Source: Bradyrhizobium sp. AS23.2 | GTDB lineage: Bacteria; Pseudomonadota; Alphaproteobacteria; Rhizobiales; Xanthobacteraceae | Direction: 5' to 3' | DNA length: 64,000 nucleotides | NCBI RefSeq assembly: GCF_001908185.1 | Contig: NZ_LGHM01000021.1 | Location: 44,105-108,104 of the forward strand | In this document: piece after piece, positions 16,326 to 24,482 of the stretch | Layout of the letters: every line of letters starts with the position of its first letter | Position numbering within the stretch: the stretch's first letter is position 1 | Made by a program: the position numbers and the translations under genes | Notes under the pieces: generated by a model | The model's input: only the letters and a program-made list of their open reading frames with translations | What the model was told of the DNA's origin: nothing | The model's database searches: none

Positions 16326-16592
16326 ATGCAGTATTTCGTCGTGATGATCGACTACGGACGCGAAGCAGTCGTCGATCCCGAGATCACAAGGCGGGAGGTC
16401 ATCTCCCGCATAGCTTCGGGTGAATACCGGAACATCTCGTTCATCCACGAGATCGTGGAGAGCTCGGTCGAAGACGTGACCGAGGCCATCCTGGCGGAAG
16501 CTGCCCTGCCCCAGATCCCACCTGAAGATGTCGATCTCCAGGCGATTCGTCTCGATCACGCCCGCGACCTGCGCAAGCACGAACGGACGTGA
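16326..16592 (+). CDS. hypothetical protein downstream of S24 repressor, 88 aa
   Basis: MQYFVVMIDYGREAVVDPEI, then TRREVISRIASGEYRNISFI, then HEIVESSVEDVTEAILAEAA. A small alpha/beta protein with no signal or membrane segment. It is probably expressed from the operator-controlled promoter at 16257..16285 and so may be induced when the repressor is cleaved. Family not recognised. Confidence 0.65.
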   Translation: MQYFVVMIDYGREAVVDPEITRREVISRIASGEYRNISFIHEIVESSVEDVTEAILAEAALPQIPPEDVDLQAIRLDHARDLRKHERT

Positions 16593-16631
16593 CGCAGGCT
16601 CCAGCGGCCTGCGCCACCGCCCGGCCGGAGA

Positions 16632-17606
16632 TCACACTGTGAGAACGGTCGATCCCGTGGTCTTGCGCGCGGCGAGATCGGCGTGCGCCCTGGCCGCGTC
16701 CTTCAGCGGATAGGTCTGGTGTACCTCGATCTTGACTGCACCGGACTTGACGACGTCGAACAGCTCGCCTGCCATCGCAACCAGATTCTCGCGCTTGGCG
16801 GCGTAAGTGAACAGCGTGGGCCGGGTGACGTAGAGCGACCCCTTCTGCGCGAGCAGTCCGAGATTGAGCGGCTCGACCGCGCCGGAGGACTGGCCGAACA
16901 GCGCAACGACGCCAAGCGGCGCGAGGCAATCCAGCGATTTCAGGAACGTGTCCTTGCCGACGGAGTCGTAAACCACCGGCACTTTCTTGCCGCCGGTGAT
17001 CTCGTCGACGCGCTTCACGAAATCCTCACGCGTGTAGATGATGACATGGTCGCAGCCATGCGCCTTGGCGAGCTTCGCCTTCTCGTCACTGCTGACCGTT
17101 CCGATCACGGTTGCGCCGAGATGTTTTGCCCACTGGCTCAGGATCAATCCGACGCCGCCAGCCGCAGCATGGAGCAGGATCGTATCGCCCGCTTTGACCC
17201 GATAGGTCTGCCGGATCAGATACTGCGTGGTGAGCCCCTTGAGCATCATCGCGGCCGCGGTCTTGTCGTCGACGCCGTCGGGCAGCTTCAACAGCCGATC
17301 AGCGGGGATGAGCCGCGCCTCGGAATAGGCGCCGAGCGGCGAAGCGCCATAGGCAACGCGATCGCCGGGCTTCAGATCGGTGACGCCGGGACCGACCTCC
17401 TCGATCACACCCGCCGCTTCGCTGCCGATGCCGCTCGGCAATTGCGCAGGATACAGGCCAGAGCGATTGTAGATATCGACGAAATTGAGACCGACCGCGG
17501 TGTGGCGGATACGCGCCTCGCCCGGTCCGGGCTTGCCGACCTCGACCTGCTCCCAAACCAGAACCTCCGGGCCGCCGGTTTTGTGAAAACGAATGGCATG
17601 GGTCAT
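16632..17606 (-). CDS. NADPH:quinone oxidoreductase (zeta-crystallin-type MDR)
   Basis: A 324-aa medium-chain reductase without the zinc ligands of alcohol dehydrogenases. MTHAIRFHKTGGPEVLVWEQ, YNRSGLYPAQLPSGIGSEAA and the Rossmann nucleotide motif AAAGGVGLILSQWAKHLGAT are visible. The Ser/Lys-rich pocket near SSDEKAKLAKAHGCD fits NADPH preference. ATG 17606 has AAGGGAG upstream. By family it reduces quinones or alkenal-type acceptors one or two electrons at a time in the cytoplasm. Single gene. Confidence 0.88.
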   Translation of the reverse strand: MTHAIRFHKTGGPEVLVWEQVEVGKPGPGEARIRHTAVGLNFVDIYNRSGLYPAQLPSGIGSEAAGVIEEVGPGVTDLKPGDRVAYGASPLGAYSEARLIPADRLLKLPDGVDDKTAAAMMLKGLTTQYLIRQTYRVKAGDTILLHAAAGGVGLILSQWAKHLGATVIGTVSSDEKAKLAKAHGCDHVIIYTREDFVKRVDEITGGKKVPVVYDSVGKDTFLKSLDCLAPLGVVALFGQSSGAVEPLNLGLLAQKGSLYVTRPTLFTYAAKRENLVAMAGELFDVVKSGAVKIEVHQTYPLKDAARAHADLAARKTTGSTVLTV

Positions 17607-17833
17607 GGGCGTGCTCCCTTAATCGTTGGAATGAAGGTCCGAGAAACGCGGATCGGCCTGTGAAATAGGCATTCGGTCCGCCCGTTACAGTACAGATGCG
17701 TAACAAGAATGTCACAGCGAAGGACAAACGCCCGCCGTTCCGTCTCTGTTCGAAAGAGTTGATGACGGCCTTGGGCCGACCGGCGGTAGCTTCTGCGCGG
17801 GGTGTAGTGGGTCGCCTGCGAAGGAGAGCCGAG

Positions 17834-18034
17834 ATGCCAGCTTATGTACAGCATCATCAGGATATCGAGATCGCGCCTGTGATTTGCCCTACCTGCATGG
17901 GGTTCCTTCCGATGTATGTGCGCGAGGTCGAACCGCATTGGAGCCTTGCCAAGATCGACTTCGTCTATGAATGCGCCGATTGCGGCGCCGAGGTCAGACA
18001 GACCATCCGCAAGCCGGAGCTGCTGCGGCACTGA
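17834..18034 (+). CDS. small zinc-ribbon protein, 66 aa
   Basis: ATG 17834 with AGGAGAG upstream. Two Cys pairs, CPTC (about residues 19-22) and CADC (about 48-51), with 25 residues between form a zinc ribbon. The ends are MPAYVQHHQDIEIAPVICPT and AEVRQTIRKPELLRH. Proteins of this layout are usually nucleic-acid or protein-interaction modules. Function unknown. Confidence 0.65.
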   Translation: MPAYVQHHQDIEIAPVICPTCMGFLPMYVREVEPHWSLAKIDFVYECADCGAEVRQTIRKPELLRH

Positions 18035-18112
18035 TCACGCGATCGGCGAACCGCTCAAGTATTTGCGTTAAGCGGAAAAACGCCGTTCGCGCGGGGCTGA
18101 TGTCTCCCAAAC

Positions 18113-18153
18113 GAGGCTTGTTCTTTGCCGGGAACGCAGGCAGAACAAGCCTC
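18113..18153 (+). promoter_or_regulatory. 12-bp inverted repeat upstream of the MoxR-type gene
   Basis: GAGGCTTGTTCT (18113..18124) and AGAACAAGCCTC (18142..18153) are perfect complements with a 17-base loop, 27 bases before the GTG start at 18181. No T-run follows, so it is more likely a leader hairpin or large operator than a terminator of the zinc-ribbon gene. Confidence 0.4.
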
Positions 18154-18180
18154 AAGCAAGACCTTTGGGAGCGCCCTTTC

Positions 18181-19128
18181 GTGGCAGAACAGAAGGCCTC
18201 GACGTCGATCGAGGCAGTGGAGAGCGGCCTCGCCGCGCAAGGCTACATCGCGAGCCGGCAGATCGCGACCGCCGTCTATTTGTCGCAACAGATCGAGAAG
18301 CCGATCCTGGTCGAGGGCCCCGCTGGCGTCGGCAAGACCGAGCTTGCCAAGGCCATCGCCGCCTGGCGCGGCATGAAGATGATCCGCCTGCAATGCTACG
18401 AGGGCCTCGACGAGGCCAAGGCGCTCTACGAGTGGAAATACGCCAAGCAGCTTCTCTACACCCAGATCCTCAAGGACAAGCTCGGCGAAGTCCTGGGCGG
18501 CGCGCAGACGCTACATGCCGCGCTCGACCAGCTCCATGATTTCGGCGACGTGTTCTTCTCCAAGGAATTCGTCGAGCCGCGGCCGCTGCTTCAGGCGCTG
18601 GAGCAGCCGGGCGGCTGTGTGCTCCTGATCGACGAGATCGACAAGTCGGACGCTGAATTCGAATCGCTTCTCCTGGAGATCCTCTCGGACTTCCAGGTCA
18701 CGATCCCCGAACTCGGCACCGTCTCCGCAATCACGCCGCCGACCGTGATCCTCACCTCCAACAGTGAGCGTGATCTCGGCGACGCCCTGAAACGGCGCTG
18801 CCTGCATCTGCATATCGGCTTCCCCGAGCAGCGGCTCGAAGAGCGTATCGTCGAGAGCCGTGTCCGCGGCATCTCACAGGCGCTGCGCCGGCAAATGGTC
18901 GGCTTCATCCACGAGATCCGCTCGCTCGACCTGAAGAAGCTGCCCTCGGTCAGCGAGACCATCGACTGGGCACGCGTGCTCGTGCTGCTCCAGGCGGCAG
19001 AGCTCGATACCGAGATCGTCAAGGACACGCTCAACGTACTCCTGAAATACGAGGCCGATATAGAGGCAGCAGCGCCGCAAGTTACGACCTTCATTGCCAA
19101 GGCGGCGCGGTCCAACGTCTTCGGTTGA
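18181..19128 (+). CDS. MoxR-family AAA+ ATPase
   Basis: A 315-aa AAA+ protein with Walker A GPAGVGKTELAKAIAAW, Walker B CVLLIDEIDKSD, sensor 1 PTVILTSNSERDLGDALKRR, and the late GFPEQRLEERIVESRV. GTG 18181 follows GGGAGCG; upstream codons lack family similarity. MoxR ATPases act as chaperones for metal-centre insertion or complex activation, usually with a von Willebrand partner. That partner follows directly (CoxE-type gene), with the stop overlapping a possible TTG start. In carboxydotrophs the pair is CoxD/CoxE, but no CO dehydrogenase is adjacent here. Confidence 0.88.
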   Translation: MAEQKASTSIEAVESGLAAQGYIASRQIATAVYLSQQIEKPILVEGPAGVGKTELAKAIAAWRGMKMIRLQCYEGLDEAKALYEWKYAKQLLYTQILKDKLGEVLGGAQTLHAALDQLHDFGDVFFSKEFVEPRPLLQALEQPGGCVLLIDEIDKSDAEFESLLLEILSDFQVTIPELGTVSAITPPTVILTSNSERDLGDALKRRCLHLHIGFPEQRLEERIVESRVRGISQALRRQMVGFIHEIRSLDLKKLPSVSETIDWARVLVLLQAAELDTEIVKDTLNVLLKYEADIEAAAPQVTTFIAKAARSNVFG

Positions 19129-19133
19129 CGCCG

Positions 19134-20510
19134 ATGCGCGAGAATCTTCATCGTTTCTTTCGGGCGGCGCGCGGGGCAGGCGTGCACGTCTCGCCTGCCG
19201 AAAGCATCGATGCGATGCGCGCGGTCAAGCAGGTCGGCGTTTCCGACCGGGCCATCCTGCGCGACGCTCTACTCCTGACGCTTGCCAAATCGCAGGACGA
19301 GAAGCTCGCACTCGGCGACTGCTTCGACCTCTTCTTCAGCCAGCCGGAACCGCGGCAGGATCAACCCGAGGCCGATAACGACGAGGCTTCGGAGGACGCC
19401 GATCAGTCGCCTTCCTCCAGCGCGGCGAGTGAGGCGGGCGAAGGCCGGCCGCCCGAAGGACTGGGCCCGCTCGCACAAATGCTGCTGTCGCAGGATCGCA
19501 ATGCGATCGCAGCCGCGATCGCCAGTGCTTCCGGTGCAGCCTCCCTGTCCGACATCCGCTACTCCACCCAGCGCGGTATCTTCTCCAGCCGCATCCTCGA
19601 CGCCATGGGCCTTCAGCGGCTGCGCGACGATCTCGACGAGCTGACTGCGACCAACCCCGCACTTGCCGAGCGCCTGCGCTCTGCGCTCGACGCCTTGCGC
19701 GAAGCGGTCCGTGACACGGTCTCGCAGGGGCTTGCGCTCTATGCCCGCGAGGAGGCCGAAAACCTCCGCAACGAGATCCTGCGCAACGCGCCACTTGCCC
19801 GCATCGAGCGGCGCCAGGTTGCCGAGATGCGCGCGCTGATCCGCCAGATCGCGCGCCGCCTGCGCGAACGCTACTCGAAGCCGCGCAAGCGTCAGCGCCG
19901 CGGCCATCTCGACGTCCGCCGCACGCTACGCCGTAACGCCGCCTGGGGCGGCGTGCCCTTCCTCACCGCGTGGAAGCGGAAGCATCGCGACCGGCCGAAG
20001 ATCGTTGCGCTGTGCGACGTCTCCGGCTCGGTCGCGCAAGTCTCGGATTTCTTCCTGCTCCTGATCCACTCCTTGCATGAAGTGGTCGACGATGTCCGCT
20101 CCTTCGCCTTCTCGTCGCATCTGATCGAGGTCAGCGAGATCCTGGAGAAGAAGTCGCCGGAAGAGGCGATGGCCGAGATCATGTCCAAGGTCGGCTTCGG
20201 CTCGTCCGACTACGGCTCTTCGCTGGTCGATTTCGAGAAGGAGTGGATGAGCACGCTGACGCCACAGACCACGGTGATCGTTCTCGGCGACGCCCGCAGC
20301 AACAATCTCGACCCGCGCGCCGATATCCTGCGACGCGTCTCCGAACGCTCGAAGCGGCTGGTCTGGCTCAATCCCGAAGGACGGCTGGCCTGGGGCTTTG
20401 GCGATTCCGAGATGCCGCGCTATGCGACCTTTTGCAGCGTCGTACGCCAATGCGCCACCGCCCAGCAGCTCGAGCGCGCTGTGTCAAACATCGTGGCGAC
20501 TTACCAGTAA
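19134..20510 (+). CDS. VWA-domain CoxE-family protein
   Basis: About 458 aa from ATG 19134 (TTG 19125 overlaps the previous stop and is an alternative). It has an N-terminal helical domain (VSPAESIDAMRAVKQVGVSD) and an acidic linker (residues about 75-110). The C-terminal VWA domain carries the metal-ion-dependent adhesion motif DVSGS in IVALCDVSGSVAQVSDFFLL, plus SDYGSSLVDF and VIVLGDARSNN. It is the expected partner of the upstream MoxR ATPase. Client unknown. Confidence 0.88.
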   Translation: MRENLHRFFRAARGAGVHVSPAESIDAMRAVKQVGVSDRAILRDALLLTLAKSQDEKLALGDCFDLFFSQPEPRQDQPEADNDEASEDADQSPSSSAASEAGEGRPPEGLGPLAQMLLSQDRNAIAAAIASASGAASLSDIRYSTQRGIFSSRILDAMGLQRLRDDLDELTATNPALAERLRSALDALREAVRDTVSQGLALYAREEAENLRNEILRNAPLARIERRQVAEMRALIRQIARRLRERYSKPRKRQRRGHLDVRRTLRRNAAWGGVPFLTAWKRKHRDRPKIVALCDVSGSVAQVSDFFLLLIHSLHEVVDDVRSFAFSSHLIEVSEILEKKSPEEAMAEIMSKVGFGSSDYGSSLVDFEKEWMSTLTPQTTVIVLGDARSNNLDPRADILRRVSERSKRLVWLNPEGRLAWGFGDSEMPRYATFCSVVRQCATAQQLERAVSNIVATYQ

Positions 20511-20546
20511 AGCAGCGATCACGCCCGCTGCAGCGTCGGGCGGCGC

Positions 20547-20717
20547 TCAGTTCGCCTGCGCGAGATTGCACTCCCGAAAGTGATACACAATTTCGTCGAG
20601 CGCGCGCTGTTCCCATTCCTGGGCTTGCGCGAGCCAGAACACCCGGCGCTCCGAATCCAGCGCGGCACGCTCACGGCAAAGGGATTCCTGACTGCGAATT
20701 TCCACCAGCCTGTTCAT
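20547..20717 (-). CDS. hypothetical protein, 56 aa
   Basis: MNRLVEIRSQESLCRERAAL, then DSERRVFWLAQAQEWEQRAL, then DEIVYHFRECNLAQAN. ATG 20717 has AGGAG nine bases upstream; a longer start at 20753 has none. A small all-helical protein with two cysteines and a coiled-coil-like pattern. Function unknown. Confidence 0.6.
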   Translation of the reverse strand: MNRLVEIRSQESLCRERAALDSERRVFWLAQAQEWEQRALDEIVYHFRECNLAQAN

Positions 20718-21070
20718 GCAGTCACACTCCTGTCGTGTGAAGTCATTCCCCACGAACCAAGCTAACAGAGTCCTGAACGTCTCGTCTCATCATTTTCTGT
20801 GCGTATCGCGACGCAGAATGGGACAGCGGTACTTCCCGTGCACTGCGGCAGTTCGCGGCGCAGCATCAACTTGAAATCATCAATTAGTGATCAGAGACCG
20901 GGACGATATTCGTCCGCGAGCGATCTTAACTCTTGTGACGCAACAGAGTGCGGCAATTTGTGAAGAGACGTTCCAAACGACTCACCGAATTCCGGACTCA
21001 TTGTCGTCGCATGGTTTTCATGCAGCGCCGCTAACAGGGGCGCGCGAACGGTACTATCGCTTGAGGCAAC
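20718..21070. other. divergent intergenic region
   Basis: About 350 bases between divergent small genes. It must hold promoters for both, but no strong -35/-10 pair or palindrome stood out. Open frames across it on the minus strand show no coding signature. Confidence 0.35.
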
Positions 21071-21292
21071 ATGAACAACGACGTCGACTTCGATCTTTCG
21101 CACGATCAATGGGAAGCGCTGAAGGCACTTCGCAACCCGTTGCCGAACGGTCGCCTCTTGAAGGCCTATCTCGTCGAAAGCCTCGTCAAGCTCGGCCTCG
21201 TTGTCATTGACGACGGCGTGCTTGCGATGACGCCAACGGGACGCAAGGTGCTGGTACGTGGATCGTGCCGGCTGTTGGATCTCGTGGCGTGA
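21071..21292 (+). CDS. hypothetical protein, 73 aa
   Basis: ATG 21071 follows TTGAGG. MNNDVDFDLSHDQWEALKAL, then RNPLPNGRLLKAYLVESLVK, then LGLVVIDDGVLAMTPTGRKV. The pattern of helices followed by a beta hairpin (DGVLAMTPTGRKVL) resembles a small winged-helix domain. It could be a minimal DNA-binding protein. No partner gene is evident. Confidence 0.6.
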   Translation: MNNDVDFDLSHDQWEALKALRNPLPNGRLLKAYLVESLVKLGLVVIDDGVLAMTPTGRKVLVRGSCRLLDLVA

Positions 21293-21326
21293 CGGGCCGG
21301 ACTCATCGTTCACCTGGCGCTACGGA

Positions 21327-22700
21327 TCAGTCATTCCATTGGAGGAGCGGCGTTCCATACGCCCTCCGCCAGACCGACAGGAAGCGCGGAAACCAGGAAT
21401 GAGCCACGGCGCCCTTGTAGGCCCAGGTACGATATTTCAGACCCTGTTCCGAGATCAGTTCCTGATATCCGCCGTGGACCTCGGTCGCGGTGCGAATGTC
21501 TTTCAGAATTCCCTGGGCGCAGGCCCGGTAGGTGTTGCTTCCCGAGAATTCATCAAAGTCCAGCATGCGATCTGCGAACTCGACATTGAACGTCGGCCAG
21601 GAGGAACGTCCCTGATAAGCCGGAGCCGCAATCTTGTGGATCATCTTGTTCCGCGGATTATCCGCGGACACCAGGAAGTGGAATGTGCTGGGTATGCGAA
21701 ACCGCGGCTCCGCAATGATCAGATCCGTCGTGGCGGCAAACAGCGCGCGCTCGCTTGCATCGTTCATATCCCAAAATCCGCGGTGCACGCTGACGAAATC
21801 CAGCGCAACCGAGGACACCGGCGAACCTGCCGTACCATCGAGCGAATGCCTGATATAGCCGTCCTTGCCGAACAGGCGGAGCAGGTCCTTCTTGTACTGT
21901 GCGAGGTCGCGCCCCATTAGCCGCTTCAGCTCATTCTCATCGACGACCCCGAGCTGCACGCCCCACACGAAGGTCGTGTAGACGCAGGCGTTGGTCACAA
22001 AACGCCTGCGTTCGGCGCGGGTGTCGGTTGCCGCAGAACGAGGGGCACTGGCATCGCAAAGCAGATACCGGGCTTCCTCACGATCGAACGGTTCAAGCTC
22101 GCTCGCGAGCTGCAGGATCGCGCGCTTCAGGTCGACGCCGTATTCGGCCAGTAGCAGGCGGCCGGCATGCCCGCATTGTGACATCGCCAGATAGGACGAC
22201 GCCCTCTCCTCGGCAGAAATCATCTGCTGGAGACCGGCCAGAATGCCGAGCAGCGTATCCGAGGGACGCGAGAAATAATTCACGCCAAGATATCGACCGC
22301 GCCCTGCCGGGACAATGGTCGTCGTGACGACGTCAGCGCGAACGGCCTCCAGCAACAGCCGAACGCTCTTTTCAAGCAGGCGCACCCGCCGCACCGCGTC
22401 CTGCGCATCCATGATGGTTTCGGGGTCGAGAACGTCGGGATAGAACCAGGCGAAGTCGCGCGGGTAATAGGCGGAAGCGTGCGGTGCTCCTGTGACGAGG
22501 AACGCCTCGGTCACCGAGAAGGCGCTGTCCATCGAGTGCCGGTAAAGGTCTTTGATGACCGTTGACGAATGATGCGACTTTCTCAGGAATCGATCGCCGA
22601 GAAAATTGACCGCCTGGATGGCGTTCGCGACGAAGGTGGCGGCCATCCCCTGGTAAAATCGGTTCCCGCGATGTGATGGAAAAGAGATGTCGCTGTTCAT
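21327..22700 (-). CDS. large orphan protein, possible helical-toroid glycosidase-like fold, 457 aa
   Basis: No family is recognised with confidence. Visible are SAFSVTEAFLVTGAPHASAY, YPRDFAWFYPDVLDPETIMD, FSRPSDTLLGILAGLQQMIS, DGYIRHSLDGTAGSPVSSVA, SGSNTYRACAQGILKDI, and GGYQELISEQGLKYRTWAYK. Acidic/aromatic motifs such as YYPRDFAWFY and GGYQEL amid many helices recall (alpha/alpha)6-barrel glycosidases, but no catalytic pair can be assigned. It has no signal peptide. It stands alone and is slightly less GC-biased than its neighbours. Start ATG 22700. Confidence 0.6.
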   Translation of the reverse strand: MNSDISFPSHRGNRFYQGMAATFVANAIQAVNFLGDRFLRKSHHSSTVIKDLYRHSMDSAFSVTEAFLVTGAPHASAYYPRDFAWFYPDVLDPETIMDAQDAVRRVRLLEKSVRLLLEAVRADVVTTTIVPAGRGRYLGVNYFSRPSDTLLGILAGLQQMISAEERASSYLAMSQCGHAGRLLLAEYGVDLKRAILQLASELEPFDREEARYLLCDASAPRSAATDTRAERRRFVTNACVYTTFVWGVQLGVVDENELKRLMGRDLAQYKKDLLRLFGKDGYIRHSLDGTAGSPVSSVALDFVSVHRGFWDMNDASERALFAATTDLIIAEPRFRIPSTFHFLVSADNPRNKMIHKIAAPAYQGRSSWPTFNVEFADRMLDFDEFSGSNTYRACAQGILKDIRTATEVHGGYQELISEQGLKYRTWAYKGAVAHSWFPRFLSVWRRAYGTPLLQWND

Positions 22701-22802
22701 ATGCGTAAATCGGCTAACGTGTCGTGATCCCGGTGATGGGCGACACCATTCTAACCATGTCTGATTCGTGTCTCTACCCGATGACTTGCGGGCTCCGCGC
22801 AG

Positions 22803-24077
22803 TCAGCTTGCGCTGGCGCGGTCCTCGCGCGGCCTGAAGTTCTCGATCGCCCGCAGCAATACCCGCGCACCGGCGTCGGCATCGGCGAGCGCCACATGCT
22901 CGTCCGGATGATGGCTGATGCCGCCACGGCAACGGACGAAGATCATGCCGACATCGGCGACATCGATCATCGCCATGCCATCATGCCCGGCCCCGCTCGG
23001 CAGCTCGAATACGGGAAAACCCTCCGCTCCGATCGCCTGCGCGATCTGGTCCTGCAGCCAGGCCGCGCAAGGCACAGTGCGGTTCTCATGGGTGACGTCG
23101 AGCTGGAGCGTCAGTTGCCGGCGTTTTGCGATCGCCTCGATCTGCCTGACGACATCGGCCACCGCACTCTTGCGGTGCATGTCGGTCGGCGCGCGCATGT
23201 CGATGGTGAACGACACTTCGCCGGGAATGACATTGGTCGCGCCGGGCCTTGCCTGGATGTAGCCGACGGTGCCGACGAGCCCGCCCTCGTCGGTGTGGCA
23301 AAACTGCTCGATCACGCCGATGCATTCGGCCGCACCCGCCAGCGCATCACGCCGGAGTGCCATCGGCACGGTGCCGGCGTGGCCGGCCATGCCGGTCAGG
23401 CGCGCGGCAAGCCGTGTGGCGCCGGCAATCGCGGTGACCACCCCGACGGGCAGTTTCTGCGCCTCCAGCACCGGACCCTGCTCGATGTGCAATTCGAGAT
23501 AGGCCAGCAGCTCGCGCCGGGCCCGCGCCGCCGCGCCAATATGATCGGGATTGAGGCCGAACGTGACGAGCGCATCGCGCATCGACACGCCGTCGCGGTC
23601 GCGCGCGTTGAGGACGGCCTCGTCGAAAGTGCCGGCCACCGCGCGGCTGCCGAGCAGGGTCGAGGCGAAGCGCACACCTTCCTCGTCGGCAAAGCCGACG
23701 ACCTCGATCGCAAACGGCAAGCGCTTGCCGCGGCGGTTGAGGTCCGCGACGCAGGCGATCGCCGTGATCACGCCCAGCGGACCGTCCCATTTGCCGGCAT
23801 CGCGCACTGTGTCGTAATGCGAGCCCAGCATCAGGCAGGGCGCGCCCGGCCGCTCGCCCTCGTAGCGTCCGCAGACATTGCCGATCGCATCGAGATGCGC
23901 GCTCATGCCGGCCTCGCGCATCCAGTTCAGGATGAGGTCCGCGGCCTCGCGCAGCTCCTTGCTGAGATAGATGCGGGTGAGCTTGCCGGCCTCTTCCGAG
24001 ATCGCAGCGAGCTTGTTGATCCGCTGCACGATCTCTTCACCGAGCGATGCATCTTGAACGGCGTTACCAGCACCCAT
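22803..24077 (-). CDS. allantoate amidohydrolase / N-carbamoyl-amino-acid hydrolase family (M20)
   Basis: About 424 aa from ATG 24077 (the frame runs to 24179). The binuclear-metal motifs of the HyuC/AllC group are present: LMLGSHYDTVRDAGKWDGPL, VVGFADEEGVRFASTLLGSR, LELHIEQGPVLEAQKLPVGV, GMAGHAGTVPMALRRDALAG and the late FELPSGAGHDGMAM. The family hydrolyses allantoate to ureidoglycolate with ammonia release, or N-carbamoyl amino acids. The purine-catabolic setting favours allantoate. A sigma-54-like element lies upstream at 24132..24146. It is divergent from the ABC operon at 24483. Confidence 0.8.
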   Translation of the reverse strand: MGAGNAVQDASLGEEIVQRINKLAAISEEAGKLTRIYLSKELREAADLILNWMREAGMSAHLDAIGNVCGRYEGERPGAPCLMLGSHYDTVRDAGKWDGPLGVITAIACVADLNRRGKRLPFAIEVVGFADEEGVRFASTLLGSRAVAGTFDEAVLNARDRDGVSMRDALVTFGLNPDHIGAAARARRELLAYLELHIEQGPVLEAQKLPVGVVTAIAGATRLAARLTGMAGHAGTVPMALRRDALAGAAECIGVIEQFCHTDEGGLVGTVGYIQARPGATNVIPGEVSFTIDMRAPTDMHRKSAVADVVRQIEAIAKRRQLTLQLDVTHENRTVPCAAWLQDQIAQAIGAEGFPVFELPSGAGHDGMAMIDVADVGMIFVRCRGGISHHPDEHVALADADAGARVLLRAIENFRPREDRASAS

Positions 24078-24131
24078 CGCGGCGAGCTTTCCATCCGGAG
24101 GGGACTTGGCCCCGTCCTTACGACCATCAAT

Positions 24132-24146
24132 ACAAGTTCGGTGCCA
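24132..24146 (-). promoter_or_regulatory. candidate sigma-54 promoter for the allantoate amidohydrolase-like gene
   Basis: Minus strand TGGCAC-CGAAC-TTGT: a perfect -24 box (TGGCAC) and correct spacing, but -12 ends GT rather than GC. Predicted start about 40 bases before ATG 24077. Plausible because the divergent operon has a perfect element. Confidence 0.4.
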
Positions 24147-24337
24147 GCGAAAATCACCCGGGGCTGGCGCCCGCCTCAATCAGCGCGTGGTTAGCATGAA
24201 TGCGTGGGAGCCGACGGACGTCCAGCGCTCATCATGCACACCCGTGATCGGTTAAGATTGCCCAACCCATCTGCATACAATAAAGAGATATTGCCCATCA
24301 CTTAATCACGCATCTCTCTGATCAAGATTCGATCAAT

Positions 24338-24354
24338 AAATATAGTCTATATTT
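24338..24354. promoter_or_regulatory. AT-rich palindrome in the divergent control region
   Basis: AAATATAG-T-CTATATTT is a perfect 8-base inverted repeat around one T, in an AT-rich patch (about 24320-24368) that contrasts with the surrounding 64% GC. It is 39 bases upstream of the sigma-54 element at 24393. ATCAATAAATATA next to it resembles an IHF site. It could be a specific regulator's operator or a bending site. Confidence 0.45.
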
Positions 24355-24392
24355 TTCAATATATTACTTCGAAATGCCTGCCTCATAGCCTT

Positions 24393-24407
24393 TGGCACGA
24401 AGCTTGC
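24393..24407 (+). promoter_or_regulatory. sigma-54 promoter of the BMP/ABC/biuret operon
   Basis: TGGCAC-GAAGC-TTGC matches the -24/-12 consensus exactly (GG and GC ten bases apart). Transcription would begin near 24419, 64 bases before ATG 24483, giving a leader containing the ribosome-binding site AGGGGAGC. Expected activator: NtrC or another enhancer-binding protein; no clear NtrC site was found by eye. Confidence 0.75.
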
Positions 24408-24482
24408 GACATCTTATCCGGGCTCCGCCAGACCGGCGCAGCCGCGAGATCAAGGCGGCGCATCCGCCAAGGGGAGCAAGAA

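Noticed and set aside
14290..16592. Complete prophage
   Set aside because: Only regulatory genes are present; no integrase, terminase, capsid or lysis genes on either side.
18181..20510. CO dehydrogenase maturation operon
   Set aside because: MoxR and VWA genes resemble CoxD/CoxE, but no CoxL/M/S genes are adjacent; the Mo-enzyme at 39-42 kb lacks the CoxL signature and sits with purine genes.
22896..24194. 432-residue open frame opposite the allantoate amidohydrolase-like gene
   Set aside because: Shadow frame; the opposite strand has full M20 metal motifs.
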